A stretch of 64,000 nucleotides of DNA from the NCBI RefSeq assembly GCF_034808145.1, contig NZ_JAXHGM010000001.1, forward strand, positions 992,001-1,056,000, given 5' to 3'. The translations under genes and the position numbers were made by a program. Below, one piece after another: positions 56,643-64,000 of this stretch. The notes under the pieces were generated by a model. The model was not told where the DNA came from, searched no databases, and saw only the letters and a program-made list of their open reading frames with translations. The stretch is from Halorubellus sp034808145. GTDB lineage: Archaea > Halobacteriota > Halobacteria > Halobacteriales > Natrialbaceae. The first letter of the stretch is position 1, and every line of letters begins with the position of its first letter.

Positions 56643-59201
56643 TCACTCCTCTTCGAGTTCGTCGGGGCGGCGAGCGGCGCGTGCGGCGTCGACCGCGGCG
56701 ACGTTCTCGTCGACGTCGTGCACGCGAACGATGTCCGCGCCGCGGTCGGCAGCGATGGCGGTCGCAGCGACCGTCGCGGACAGGCGTTCGTCGTCGTCGC
56801 GGTCGACGGCGCCGAACATCGACTTGTGGGAGTGCCCGACGAGCACCGCGCAGTCGAGCGCGGCGAACTCGTCGACGCGCCCGAGGAGTTCGAACGACTC
56901 CGCAGGGGTCTTCCCGAACCCGAGTCCGGGGTCCACGACGACGTCCTCGCGCGCGACGCCGGCCTTCTCCGCGAGCAGGACCTGCTCGCGGAGCTGGTCG
57001 ATGACGTCCTCGACGACGTCGTCGTACGCCACGTCCGTCTCGGGGTCGACGGGCGTGTCGATGGAGTGCATCACGCAGAGGCCGGCGTCGTGCTCGGCGG
57101 CGACGAACCGCATCTCGGGGTCGTCGAGTCCGGAGACGTCGTTCACGACGTCCGCGCCGGCATCGAGCGCGGCGTCCGCGACCGCGGCCTTCCGCGTGTC
57201 CACGCTGATCGGGACGTCGATGCCGGCGTCGCGGATCGCCTCGACGACCGGCACGACCCGGTCGATCTCGTCGGCGACGCTCACGGGGTCGGCGCCCGGA
57301 CGGGTCGACTCCCCGCCGACGTCGACGACGTCCGCGCCGTTCGCGACCAGCTCCTCGGCGCGCGCGACGGCGTCCTCCAGGCGCTCGTACTCGCCGCCGT
57401 CGAAGAACGAGTCCGGCGTCACGTTCAGGATCCCCATCACGGCCGTCCCGTCGCTCCACGGCCAGCGCGGGTCGTCGTCACGGCCGTCGACCCCGTCGCG
57501 GCCGTCGACTTCGCCGCGGTCGCTGTCGTCACGCTCCACGGCTCCGTCCTGCTCGTCGTCGTCCTCCCTGGCCGCTCGTCCCTCGGCGTCGGTCGCGTCG
57601 ACGTCGAGCGCGTCCCGGAGTTCCGCGGCGAGCCGGCCGAGCCCGTACGGTCGGTCGTCGAGCACGTCCGCGAGGCGTTCGAACTGCGCGAGCGTCCCCA
57701 TGAGGACGACGTCGAGCCGTTCGTCGTTCCCGTCCAGTCCCGAGACCGCGCACTCGCCGCCGAGCCGCAACAGCTCGTCCTCGACCACGTCCGCCTGGCG
57801 TTCCTGGAGTCGAGTCCGGAGCACTCGGTGGACGCCGCTGGCGCGTCGCTCCGCGACGCCGACGTCTGCGACGTTCGCGTCCGCGAGCGCTCGCCGGGCG
57901 TCGTCGAGGTCGCGGACCGTCTTCGGGACCTCGATGCGCGTCCAGCGCTCGCGCGCCTCGGCGACGGTGAACAGCGACCCGGTGACGAGCACGCAGTCCT
58001 CGGCGTCGGCCGCGTCGAGCGCGGCGTCGAGCGCGCTCGCGACCGAGTCGTGCGGCGTCACCGATCCGGCGTTCGCGCCGAAGACGCGCCCGAGGACGTC
58101 CGCGTCCTCGCTCCGGTCGAGGTCCGGCTCGCAGGGATAACAGCACGCAGGCGCCGGGATTGCGTCGGCCATCCCGCGGTGGTCCTTGTCGTGCATCGCG
58201 CCGACGACGAGGTGGAGGTCGTCGTACTCGAACGTCGATAGCGTCGCCGCGAGTCCCTCGAACGCACCCGGGTTGTGCGCGCCGTCGAGCACCGTCAGCG
58301 GGTCCCGCGAGACGACCTCGAACCGCCCCGGCCAGTGCGCCGACCGCAGCCCGCGAGCGAGCGTGTCGTCGTCCACGGCCGCGACCTGGCGCGCGAGCGT
58401 CGCCGCGATACCCGCGTTCACCGCCTGGTACTCGCCCAGGAGCGGAATCCGTGCGTCGAGAGCACCGCCGGCGTCGGTCTCGATGTCGACCGCCGCCTCC
58501 GCGTGATTCGTCCGCCCGCCGTAGTCCACACGCACGTCCGCATCCTCGTCGGCTCCAACCGTCACGACGTCGCCGGCCTGCTCGCGGACCGCCGCGAGCG
58601 CGTCACCGCTCGCGCCCGTGACGAGCGGCGCGTCCGCCGGCGCGACGTGCGCCTTGTCAGTCGCGATCTCCGTGATGGTGTCCCCGAGCACGCCCGTGTG
58701 CTCCAGGGTCACGCTCGTCACCGCGCTCGCCGCCGGGTCGACGACGCTCGTCGCGTCGAACTTCCCGCCGATACCGACCTCGAGCACCGCCACGTCGACG
58801 TCGCGCTCCCCGAAGTACCACAGGGCGAGCGCCGTCATCGTCTCGAAGAACGTCGGCGACTCCCCCGCCCCAGCGCGCTCCGTGATGTGGGGCTTCGCGC
58901 GCTCGACGAACGCCCCGAGCGCGCCCCTGGTGACCTTCCGCCCGTCGACCCGCACGCGCTCCCGGACGTCCTCCAGGTGCGGGCTCGTGAACAACCCGAC
59001 CGTCCGGTCGGTCTCCCGCAGCACGGACTCGACCATCCGCGCCGTACTCCCCTTCCCGTTCGACCCCGCGACCTGCACGAACTCGACGTCCTCGTGTGGA
59101 TTCCCGAGGTGTTCGAGGAGGCGTGCGGTCGACGCCGTCCCCGGGCTCGGACGGTACCGCCGCAGGTCGAACAGGAAGTTCGCCGCCTCGTGATACTGCA
59201 T
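56643..59201 (-). CDS. folCP: folylpolyglutamate/dihydrofolate synthase-dihydropteroate synthase fusion
   Basis: The N-terminal 400 residues are FolC (Mur-ligase fold; P-loop GSNGKGST near residue 46, and TSPHLEDVRERV). A linker domain of about 170 residues follows, including YRPYG-like DRPYGLGRLAAELRDAL and acidic stretches. The C-terminal 270 residues are FolP, dihydropteroate synthase (MGILNVTPDSFFDGGEY from about residue 587, then DVGGESTRPGADPV). One protein thus joins pterin to pABA and adds glutamates. Such fusions are known in haloarchaea. ATG at 59201 (MQYHEAANFLF) is used. Confidence 0.93.
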   Translation of the reverse strand: MQYHEAANFLFDLRRYRPSPGTASTARLLEHLGNPHEDVEFVQVAGSNGKGSTARMVESVLRETDRTVGLFTSPHLEDVRERVRVDGRKVTRGALGAFVERAKPHITERAGAGESPTFFETMTALALWYFGERDVDVAVLEVGIGGKFDATSVVDPAASAVTSVTLEHTGVLGDTITEIATDKAHVAPADAPLVTGASGDALAAVREQAGDVVTVGADEDADVRVDYGGRTNHAEAAVDIETDAGGALDARIPLLGEYQAVNAGIAATLARQVAAVDDDTLARGLRSAHWPGRFEVVSRDPLTVLDGAHNPGAFEGLAATLSTFEYDDLHLVVGAMHDKDHRGMADAIPAPACCYPCEPDLDRSEDADVLGRVFGANAGSVTPHDSVASALDAALDAADAEDCVLVTGSLFTVAEARERWTRIEVPKTVRDLDDARRALADANVADVGVAERRASGVHRVLRTRLQERQADVVEDELLRLGGECAVSGLDGNDERLDVVLMGTLAQFERLADVLDDRPYGLGRLAAELRDALDVDATDAEGRAAREDDDEQDGAVERDDSDRGEVDGRDGVDGRDDDPRWPWSDGTAVMGILNVTPDSFFDGGEYERLEDAVARAEELVANGADVVDVGGESTRPGADPVSVADEIDRVVPVVEAIRDAGIDVPISVDTRKAAVADAALDAGADVVNDVSGLDDPEMRFVAAEHDAGLCVMHSIDTPVDPETDVAYDDVVEDVIDQLREQVLLAEKAGVAREDVVVDPGLGFGKTPAESFELLGRVDEFAALDCAVLVGHSHKSMFGAVDRDDDERLSATVAATAIAADRGADIVRVHDVDENVAAVDAARAARRPDELEEE

Positions 59202-59309
59202 GCCTGTAGTCACCGGACGGCAGCGCTTAGTGGTGTCGAAGGCGGGTCACCGAGACCGGCGTTTCACCCAAAGCCGGGGTTCTTGAACGGCGCGGTCGAA
59301 TCCGGGAGC

Positions 59310-59771
59310 GTGCGTCGACGACCCCTGCTCGCCGCCGCCGTCGGTCTCGCCGCTGGAACCGGCGGCTGTCTCGATGGCCTTCCGGGTGCCGGTACCGAGA
59401 CGTTCACGGTCTCGGACCCGCCGTCGTCGCTCCGTGAGCGTGGCGCGTGCGACGAGGACTGGGTGCTGGCGTCCGTCTCGTTCGCCGGCCCGCTCGACGA
59501 CGTTGACGACGAGGCGGCGGTCGTCCCGTACCGCGAACTCGCTGACCCCTCCAAGCTCCTCGTCCGCTACTATCTCGACCGCGGGAGCGCCGTCGCGTGC
59601 GAGGGCGACGACCCGACGCCGTTCCAGTCGCTGCTCTCGGACCTCGGCGCCGCGAAGCAGCGGTACCGCGAAGCCCACGACGAACCACCCGAATACCTCT
59701 GCGTCCGGGTCGCCGACGAGTACCATCGACTCTCCCGGCTGCTGGTCTACGACCAGGTTCTCAGGGGCTGA
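59310..59771 (+). CDS. Tat-type lipoprotein
   Basis: This 153-residue protein starts with a twin-arginine-like signal, VRRRPLLAAAVGLAAGTGGCLDG, with lipobox Cys near residue 20, so it is probably exported folded by Tat and lipid-anchored. The body has an even number of cysteines (two more: GACDED and SAVACEGDD) and ends EYLCVRVADEYHRLSRLLVYDQ. The start is GTG. Function is unknown. Similar signal peptides occur in the two lipoproteins at 61.5 and 62.4 kb. Confidence 0.72.
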   Translation: MRRRPLLAAAVGLAAGTGGCLDGLPGAGTETFTVSDPPSSLRERGACDEDWVLASVSFAGPLDDVDDEAAVVPYRELADPSKLLVRYYLDRGSAVACEGDDPTPFQSLLSDLGAAKQRYREAHDEPPEYLCVRVADEYHRLSRLLVYDQVLRG

Positions 59772-59786
59772 GTTGCAGCCTCGGCT

Positions 59787-60653
59787 TCAGCGCACGTGCG
59801 ACTGCACCCAGAACGCGCCCGAAATGTCCTCGCCGGCTTCGGGAATGCGCCCGTCGATGGCATGCGCTCCCGCGTAGATCCACGTCTCGTAGTCGGTGCC
59901 GTCGCCGTCCCGCGTGAGGGGGACGCGGAACCGGTAGCCGTTCGCCTCGAAGAACGGGACGCGCTGGACCTCCCGCACGGTCGTCTGGAACGCGTAGTCA
60001 GCGACTCCGCCGCCGTCGACGGGCGCGAACCCCGCCATCCCGCGGGTCGAGAACTCGCCGCCGTCCTCCGTCTCGTACGTCTCCTCCTCGGCCAGTTCGA
60101 CGGCGTACGCGAGCGCCGCGAGCTCGACGTCGGCGTCGCCGAGCGGGACGCCGCCGACGCCCCACGCGCTCGCGCCGTACGTCGCGAACTCCTCCGGTCC
60201 GAGGACTATCGTGGCGTCCGCCTCCAGGTCGGTCTCCCACGGCGTCACGTCCGTCACGGTCGTCTCGTGGACGACGCCGTCGCCGACCGGGTACGCCGTC
60301 AGGACGTCGCCGTCCTCGCGGACGACCCGGCAACGCAGGGTCCCGGCGCCGTACTCGACGGCGTCCACGCCTTCGACGCGGCTCTCGCGGACACGGCCGT
60401 CCTCGAGCGTCGTCTCGACGACCCGCTGGAGCGCCTCGTCTGAGTCGACCGCGGTGTCCCAGTGCCGGCCGTGCCCGCCGCCGCGACGCCGCGGCCCCGG
60501 CTGGGGGTCGACCGCGGCGGCGTCCGCGTCCAGCCCCCACGCCCCGTCGTCGTCCGCCCGGCGAGCGCTCTCCGCGTCGCCCGCGTCGTCGTCTGTCGCG
60601 TCCGCGTCGGCGCCGCGACCGACCGCGCGACGCATCGCGTCGAACAACCCCAT
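59787..60653 (-). CDS. haloarchaeal conserved protein of unknown function
   Basis: This 288-residue protein has an acidic N-terminal half with low-complexity Asp/Ala stretches and a C-terminal domain rich in beta strands (for example LRCRVVREDGDVLTAYPVG and VPFFEANGYRFRVPLTRDGDGTDYETWIYAGAH). No catalytic motif was recognised. ATG at 60653 (MGLFDAMRRAVGRG) is preferred because the frame farther upstream looks non-coding. Confidence 0.62.
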   Translation of the reverse strand: MGLFDAMRRAVGRGADADATDDDAGDAESARRADDDGAWGLDADAAAVDPQPGPRRRGGGHGRHWDTAVDSDEALQRVVETTLEDGRVRESRVEGVDAVEYGAGTLRCRVVREDGDVLTAYPVGDGVVHETTVTDVTPWETDLEADATIVLGPEEFATYGASAWGVGGVPLGDADVELAALAYAVELAEEETYETEDGGEFSTRGMAGFAPVDGGGVADYAFQTTVREVQRVPFFEANGYRFRVPLTRDGDGTDYETWIYAGAHAIDGRIPEAGEDISGAFWVQSHVR

Positions 60654-60732
60654 GCGACCGTCGACGGGCCGCCGAGAGAAGAAACCTGCGAGGGACCACC
60701 GGGTCGGTTCGTCGGCCGCGACGACCCGACCG

Positions 60733-61398
60733 CTACCGGCGGTCGTGCTCGACGTCGGCGCTCCCGGCGTCGGCGCGCGCGCTCGTGCTGTCGCCGCTAG
60801 CGCCCTCGGCGCCGGTACTCGCGTCCGCGTCGCTACCTGCGCCGCCGGCAGCGTCATCGTCCGCGTCCTCGCGTCGGAGGTCCGCGGCGAACCCGCGGTC
60901 GAACTCGTCGTCGAGGTTCGTCGCCGACCAGTCCGTCGCGGCGTCCTCCTCGGCGAGCAAGCCCTCCATCTCGCGCTCGAACTCGCGCTCGGTGAGCTCC
61001 CCGGACGCGTACCGCTCCACCAGTGCCTCGCGGCGGTCCTCGACCGTGGGCGCGACGCGGTCGGAGACGTTCACCTCGGCCAGCCACGGCACCTGTCCCT
61101 CCACGCCCCGGGCGACACGTTCCAGGCGTTCGCTCCGCGGGAGCTCCGCGAGCCGGAGCGCGCGCACGAGCAGCCACGCCAGCAATCCCGCTCCGACGAC
61201 CGACAGCGCCGCGAGCCCGAGCAGGAACGGGAGCGCCGCGCGCAGCACGACCAGGAGGAGCGCGTCGCCGGCGGACGCGGCCGTGATCGCGGACACCACC
61301 GCCAGCGTCCCGACGCCCAGGAGGCCGACCGCCGCGAGCGCCACCAGCACCAGCGCGACCGACAGCCACCGCAGGCGTCGGTCCGAGAGCACGCTCAT
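60733..61398 (-). CDS. SHOCT domain membrane protein
   Basis: This 221-residue protein has two hydrophobic segments (about residues 10-40 and 48-72), then a helical SHOCT motif LVERYASGELTEREFEREMEGLL (about 128-150), a common C-terminal module in archaeal and bacterial membrane proteins thought to mediate oligomerisation or protein interaction. A long Asp/Ala/Gly-rich acidic tail follows. Function is unknown. It is divergent from the Tat lipoprotein at 61.5 kb. Confidence 0.75.
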   Translation of the reverse strand: MSVLSDRRLRWLSVALVLVALAAVGLLGVGTLAVVSAITAASAGDALLLVVLRAALPFLLGLAALSVVGAGLLAWLLVRALRLAELPRSERLERVARGVEGQVPWLAEVNVSDRVAPTVEDRREALVERYASGELTEREFEREMEGLLAEEDAATDWSATNLDDEFDRGFAADLRREDADDDAAGGAGSDADASTGAEGASGDSTSARADAGSADVEHDRR

Positions 61399-61446
61399 AC
61401 TCACCGACCTAGCGGGACGGGGTGGAAAAACCCACGCACTCCACCG

Positions 61447-61463
61447 GCCGAAGACACTTACCG
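61447..61463 (+). promoter_or_regulatory. promoter block, first copy
   Basis: GCCGAAGACACTTACCG ends 21 bases before the ATG at 61485. The identical 17 bases occur at the same distance before the second lipoprotein gene at 62355, so the pair probably share a regulatory signal or promoter (ACACTTAC is TATA-like). Confidence 0.7.
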
Positions 61464-61484
61464 GACGTCGCTGAAGCAACTCGC

Positions 61485-62282
61485 ATGCGCCGCCGCGCCC
61501 TCCTCTCGACCGCCGCTTCCACCGCCATCGCAGGCCTCGCGTTCGGGACCGCCGGCTGCCTCGCCGGCCCGGTCCGAGGTTCGCGAGAGCTCGCATCGGG
61601 CGAGGTCGTCACGCTCGACGGCGTCGACTTCGAGGTCGGCGACCTCCGACTCCAGACGACGTTCGTCGAGCAAGGCCAGCCGTTCTGGCACTGGGACGCT
61701 CAGGCGAACCCCCGCGGTCGGTTCGCGGTCCTCCCGCTGGCACCGACCGGCGGGGAGTCGTCGAACGCTGCGGACGCCGTCCGGAACGCCACCGTCCGCA
61801 CCGAGTTCGACGGCGGCGAGGCCAGCACCGGCGCGCTCGTGAACGAGAGCGACCAGGACGGCTACCGTCTCGCCGCGAGCGTCCCCGACCGCGACACCGT
61901 CCAGGACGGCGCCGTCGTCCTCGAGAACGGCGGGCCCGTGCGCTACCCGCTGACCGACGCCCACCTCGACGTCCTCGCGGACCCGCCGCGGTACTCGACC
62001 GCCCTCGACGTCCCCGCCGAGACCGGCGGCGCGACGGTCCCCGTCGAGTTCGTCCTCACGAACGACGGTTCGAACCCCGGCACGGTCGCGTGGACCACCA
62101 CGCACGGCGTCATCGCGGACGCCTGGTGGACCCACCGCACCACCGTCCCCGCCGGCGAGACCGTCCGCGCCACCCACGTCCACGACACGCGCGTCGGCGA
62201 TGGGAGCTACGACTCCATCTACGTCGACGTCGACTACGGCATCGGCGACGAGGACTTCGAGGTCGCGGTCGTCGACGACTGA
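61485..62282 (+). CDS. Tat-type lipoprotein, tandem paralogue 1
   Basis: This 265-residue exported protein begins MRRRALLSTAASTAIAGLAFGTAGCLAG (Tat-like, lipobox TAGC). Blocks such as VEVGDLRLQTTFVEQGQPFW and VRYPLTDAHLDVLADPP recur in altered form in its downstream neighbour. The C-terminus, SIYVDVDYGIGDEDFEVAVVDD, ends in acidic beta strands. Function is unknown; it is membrane-anchored at the cell surface. Confidence 0.75.
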   Translation: MRRRALLSTAASTAIAGLAFGTAGCLAGPVRGSRELASGEVVTLDGVDFEVGDLRLQTTFVEQGQPFWHWDAQANPRGRFAVLPLAPTGGESSNAADAVRNATVRTEFDGGEASTGALVNESDQDGYRLAASVPDRDTVQDGAVVLENGGPVRYPLTDAHLDVLADPPRYSTALDVPAETGGATVPVEFVLTNDGSNPGTVAWTTTHGVIADAWWTHRTTVPAGETVRATHVHDTRVGDGSYDSIYVDVDYGIGDEDFEVAVVDD

Positions 62283-62316
62283 CCCCACACTCGGGACGAC
62301 CGGTCGTCGCCACCGT

Positions 62317-62333
62317 GCCGAAGACACTTACCG
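62317..62333 (+). promoter_or_regulatory. promoter block, second copy
   Basis: GCCGAAGACACTTACCG, identical to 61447-61463 and ending 21 bases before the ATG at 62355. The conserved sequence and spacing point to duplication together with the promoter. Confidence 0.7.
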
Positions 62334-62354
62334 ACGGCGCCGGCAGCCTCTCGC

Positions 62355-63221
62355 ATGCGCCGCCGCGCCCTCCTCGCGTCCACCGCGGTCGTCGCCCTCG
62401 GAACCAGTACCGCCGGGTGCGTCGACACCGAGGCGACCGACACCGACCAGCCCCGCGCCACCGACGGGACCAGCGGCCGCGACGCGACGGCGTCGACGGC
62501 ACCGACCGACGACGGTCCGCGAACGGTCGAGGTCGGTGACGCGGTCGACCTGGGCGCGACGACCGCCGAACTCGGGTCGCTTTCCCTCCAGTCGACGTTC
62601 GTCGAGCGCCAGTGGCCGATGTGGGACGCCCACGGTCGCGACGACCACGCGTTCGTCGTCGTCCGACTCTCCGGTGCCGACCGCGCCCGCGCCCTCGCTC
62701 GCGACCCACCGGTCGGCGTCCGCGTCGACGGCGAGCGCTACGACGACTCGGACGCGTACAGTCGCACGGACGGCGGACGCCCGGTCGAGTTCGCGGCGAC
62801 GATACCGACCGGCGACGACGTCGACAGCGCCGCACTCGTCCTCCGCACGACGACGGGTGACGCACGGTATCCGCTCGACGACGACCTCCTCGCGACGCTC
62901 CGCGCCCCGCCGGAACTCACCGTGACCCCCGACGTTCCCGACGTCGTCACCGATGGGCCGCTCCAGTACGAACTCGTCGTCGAGAACACCGGCGACGGCC
63001 CGGGCACGCTCGTCGCGACCAGCACGCACGACGCCATCCACGACAAGTGGTGGACGCGCGGCGAGACCGTCGCCCCCGGCGATACCGCGTCCCTCACGTT
63101 CGAACCATACGCCCCCACCGAGGGCGACGGCTACGAGCTCGAGATCGTCCTCGACTGGGGACTCGACAGCGTCACGCGAACCGTCACCATCGAAAACGAC
63201 GAGGGGACCACCACGGACTGA
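62355..63221 (+). CDS. Tat-type lipoprotein, tandem paralogue 2
   Basis: This 288-residue protein begins MRRRALLASTAVVALGTSTAGCVDTE (Tat-like with lipobox TAGC). Its body parallels paralogue 1: FVERQWPMWD against FVEQGQPFWHWD, and the later GTLVATSTHDAIHDKWWTR against GTVAWTTTHGVIADAWWTHR. Function is unknown. The two genes look like a tandem duplication, conserved in both reading frame and promoter. Confidence 0.75.
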   Translation: MRRRALLASTAVVALGTSTAGCVDTEATDTDQPRATDGTSGRDATASTAPTDDGPRTVEVGDAVDLGATTAELGSLSLQSTFVERQWPMWDAHGRDDHAFVVVRLSGADRARALARDPPVGVRVDGERYDDSDAYSRTDGGRPVEFAATIPTGDDVDSAALVLRTTTGDARYPLDDDLLATLRAPPELTVTPDVPDVVTDGPLQYELVVENTGDGPGTLVATSTHDAIHDKWWTRGETVAPGDTASLTFEPYAPTEGDGYELEIVLDWGLDSVTRTVTIENDEGTTTD

Positions 63222-63235
63222 GCGTCGTTCACCGC

Positions 63236-63300
63236 CTCCAGACGCGCTCTCCTCGTCCACTGGCTCCAGACGCGCTGTCCGCTCGTCCACTGACTCCAGA
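63236..63300. repeat. imperfect 28/30-base tandem repeat, 2+ copies
   Basis: Units start CTCCAGACGCGCT at 63236, 63264 and (partial, CTCCAGACA) 63294. The unit ends CTCGTCCACTGG/A. It lies between the lipoprotein stop and the end of the purH fragment and may be a simple intergenic repeat. Confidence 0.6.
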
Positions 63301-63316
63301 CACTCCTTCGCTTCGC

Positions 63317-64000
63317 TCAGTCGTGTCTGAAACACCGCTGGTCGGTCATGACCATCGTCATCCCGAGCTCGTCCGCCGCCTCGATCACCTCGTCGTCGTT
63401 CTTCGACCCGCCGGGCTGGATGACGGCCTCGATACCGGCGTCGGCGGCCTTCTCGACGGCGTCCGGGAACGGGAAGAACGCGTCCGACCCCATCACCGCA
63501 CCCTCAGCGGTCTTGCCCTCGGCGTCGCGCTCGGCCTTCATCGCCGCGATCTCGACCGCGTCCACGCGGCTCACCTGGCCGACGCCGAGGCCGACCGTCT
63601 CCGTGCCCGTCGCGAACACGATACCGTTCGACTTCACGTGCTTCTGGACCTTCCACGCGAACAGCAGCGACTCGAGCTCGTCCTCGGTCGGTTCGCGCTC
63701 CGTGACGACCTCCAGGTCCTCGCGCGTGACGGGTTCGAGGTCGCGCTCCTGGACGAGGCGGCCGCCGACGAGCTCCTTGCTCGTGAACGTCTCCGTGACC
63801 TCGCCCAGCTCGCCCACGTCGAGGATTCGGAGGTTCTTCTTGTCGGTGAGGACGTCGAGCGCGTCGTCGGTGTAGCCGGGCGCGACGACGACCTCCTTGA
63901 ACGAGTCCGCGACGAGCTCCGCGGTCTCGACGTCGCACTCGCGGTTCAGGCCGACGATACCGCCGAACGCGGACTTCGCGTCCGTCGCGAGCGCGTCGGC
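63317..64000 (-). CDS. purH: AICAR transformylase/IMP cyclohydrolase PurH, C-terminal part (truncated by window edge)
   Basis: The minus-strand frame runs open to base 64000, so the start lies outside. The 227 visible residues include the transformylase C-terminal signature SAFGGIVGLNREC, LLFAWKVQKHVKSNGIVFA, GVGQVSRVDAVEIA, GAVMGSDAFFPFPDAVEKAADAGIEAVIQPGGS and the C-terminal TDQRCFRH. It performs the last two steps of IMP synthesis, formylating AICAR and closing the ring. The C-terminus is intact. Confidence 0.93.
   Translation of the reverse strand, partial: ADALATDAKSAFGGIVGLNRECDVETAELVADSFKEVVVAPGYTDDALDVLTDKKNLRILDVGELGEVTETFTSKELVGGRLVQERDLEPVTREDLEVVTEREPTEDELESLLFAWKVQKHVKSNGIVFATGTETVGLGVGQVSRVDAVEIAAMKAERDAEGKTAEGAVMGSDAFFPFPDAVEKAADAGIEAVIQPGGSKNDDEVIEAADELGMTMVMTDQRCFRHD

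Noticed and set aside
63222..63316. Terminator for purH or a small gene in the repeat region
   Set aside because: There is no stem followed by a T-run on the minus strand and no coding frame; it is listed only as a repeat.

Overview
The window is chromosomal DNA from a halophilic archaeon of the class Halobacteria; the genus was not determined. The evidence is high GC, very acidic proteins, leaderless genes with a TATA-like element about 27 bases upstream, archaeal information-processing genes (PolB, PAN, Rad50/Mre11, prefoldin beta, RpoP, eL43-type ribosomal protein, KEOPS Pcc1) and many haloarchaea-restricted small proteins. I see no tRNA or rRNA gene, CRISPR array, insertion sequence or prophage. 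The only mobile element is an intein in the DNA polymerase gene.

Layout. 1-9.6 kb: 3' end of a multicopper oxidase, small zinc-ribbon and acidic proteins, a DUF3179 protein, an AN1 zinc-finger protein, an alanyl-tRNA editing hydrolase, an HD hydrolase behind a possible upstream mini-ORF, a LysE exporter, and a GDT1-type (probable manganese) transporter co-transcribed with a DtxR/MntR regulator that has a perfect palindrome at its promoter. 9.2-15.1 kb: TRAM protein, radical SAM-HhH enzyme, Hsp20, an amine oxidoreductase/creatininase pair and a luciferase-like protein. 15.3-21.9 kb: cytochrome oxidase biogenesis (CtaA-CtaB fusion, subunits II and III, associated membrane proteins) without subunit I. 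21.9-27.5 kb: regulators, a ferritin-like protein paired with a second DtxR regulator, and sufCBD for Fe-S cluster assembly. 27.7-38.95 kb: genome maintenance and proteolysis (intein-bearing PolB, Rad50/Mre11, a winged-helix regulator, PAN ATPase). 39-46.2 kb: hydrolase, GMP synthase glutaminase subunit, DUF2070, and the archaeal cluster DUF3194-prefoldin beta-membrane protein-pcc1-rpoP-rpl37ae. 46.2-51.2 kb: a zinc-ribbon protein, a HAD phosphatase, and glucose dehydrogenase with its regulator GfcR. 51.3-64 kb: membrane and TRAM proteins, an aldo-keto reductase, a PAPS-reductase-family enzyme with a drastically shortened paralogue beside it, a FolC-FolP fusion for folate synthesis, several Tat lipoproteins, and the 3' part of purH.

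Most genes sit in short operons with 4-base ATGA or GTGA overlaps (gdt1/mntR, hsp20, creatininase/oxidoreductase, ferritin/dtxR, rad50/mre11, rpoP/rpl37ae, gdh/gfcR).

The observations I rate most worth following are: a 68-residue miniature of the PAPS-reductase-family protein that keeps only its two ends; an AT-rich 19-base element shared by the promoters of that full-length gene and of a distant small membrane protein; a Gln-terminated, endonuclease-bearing PolB intein; and candidate operators for the MntR-like and winged-helix regulators.
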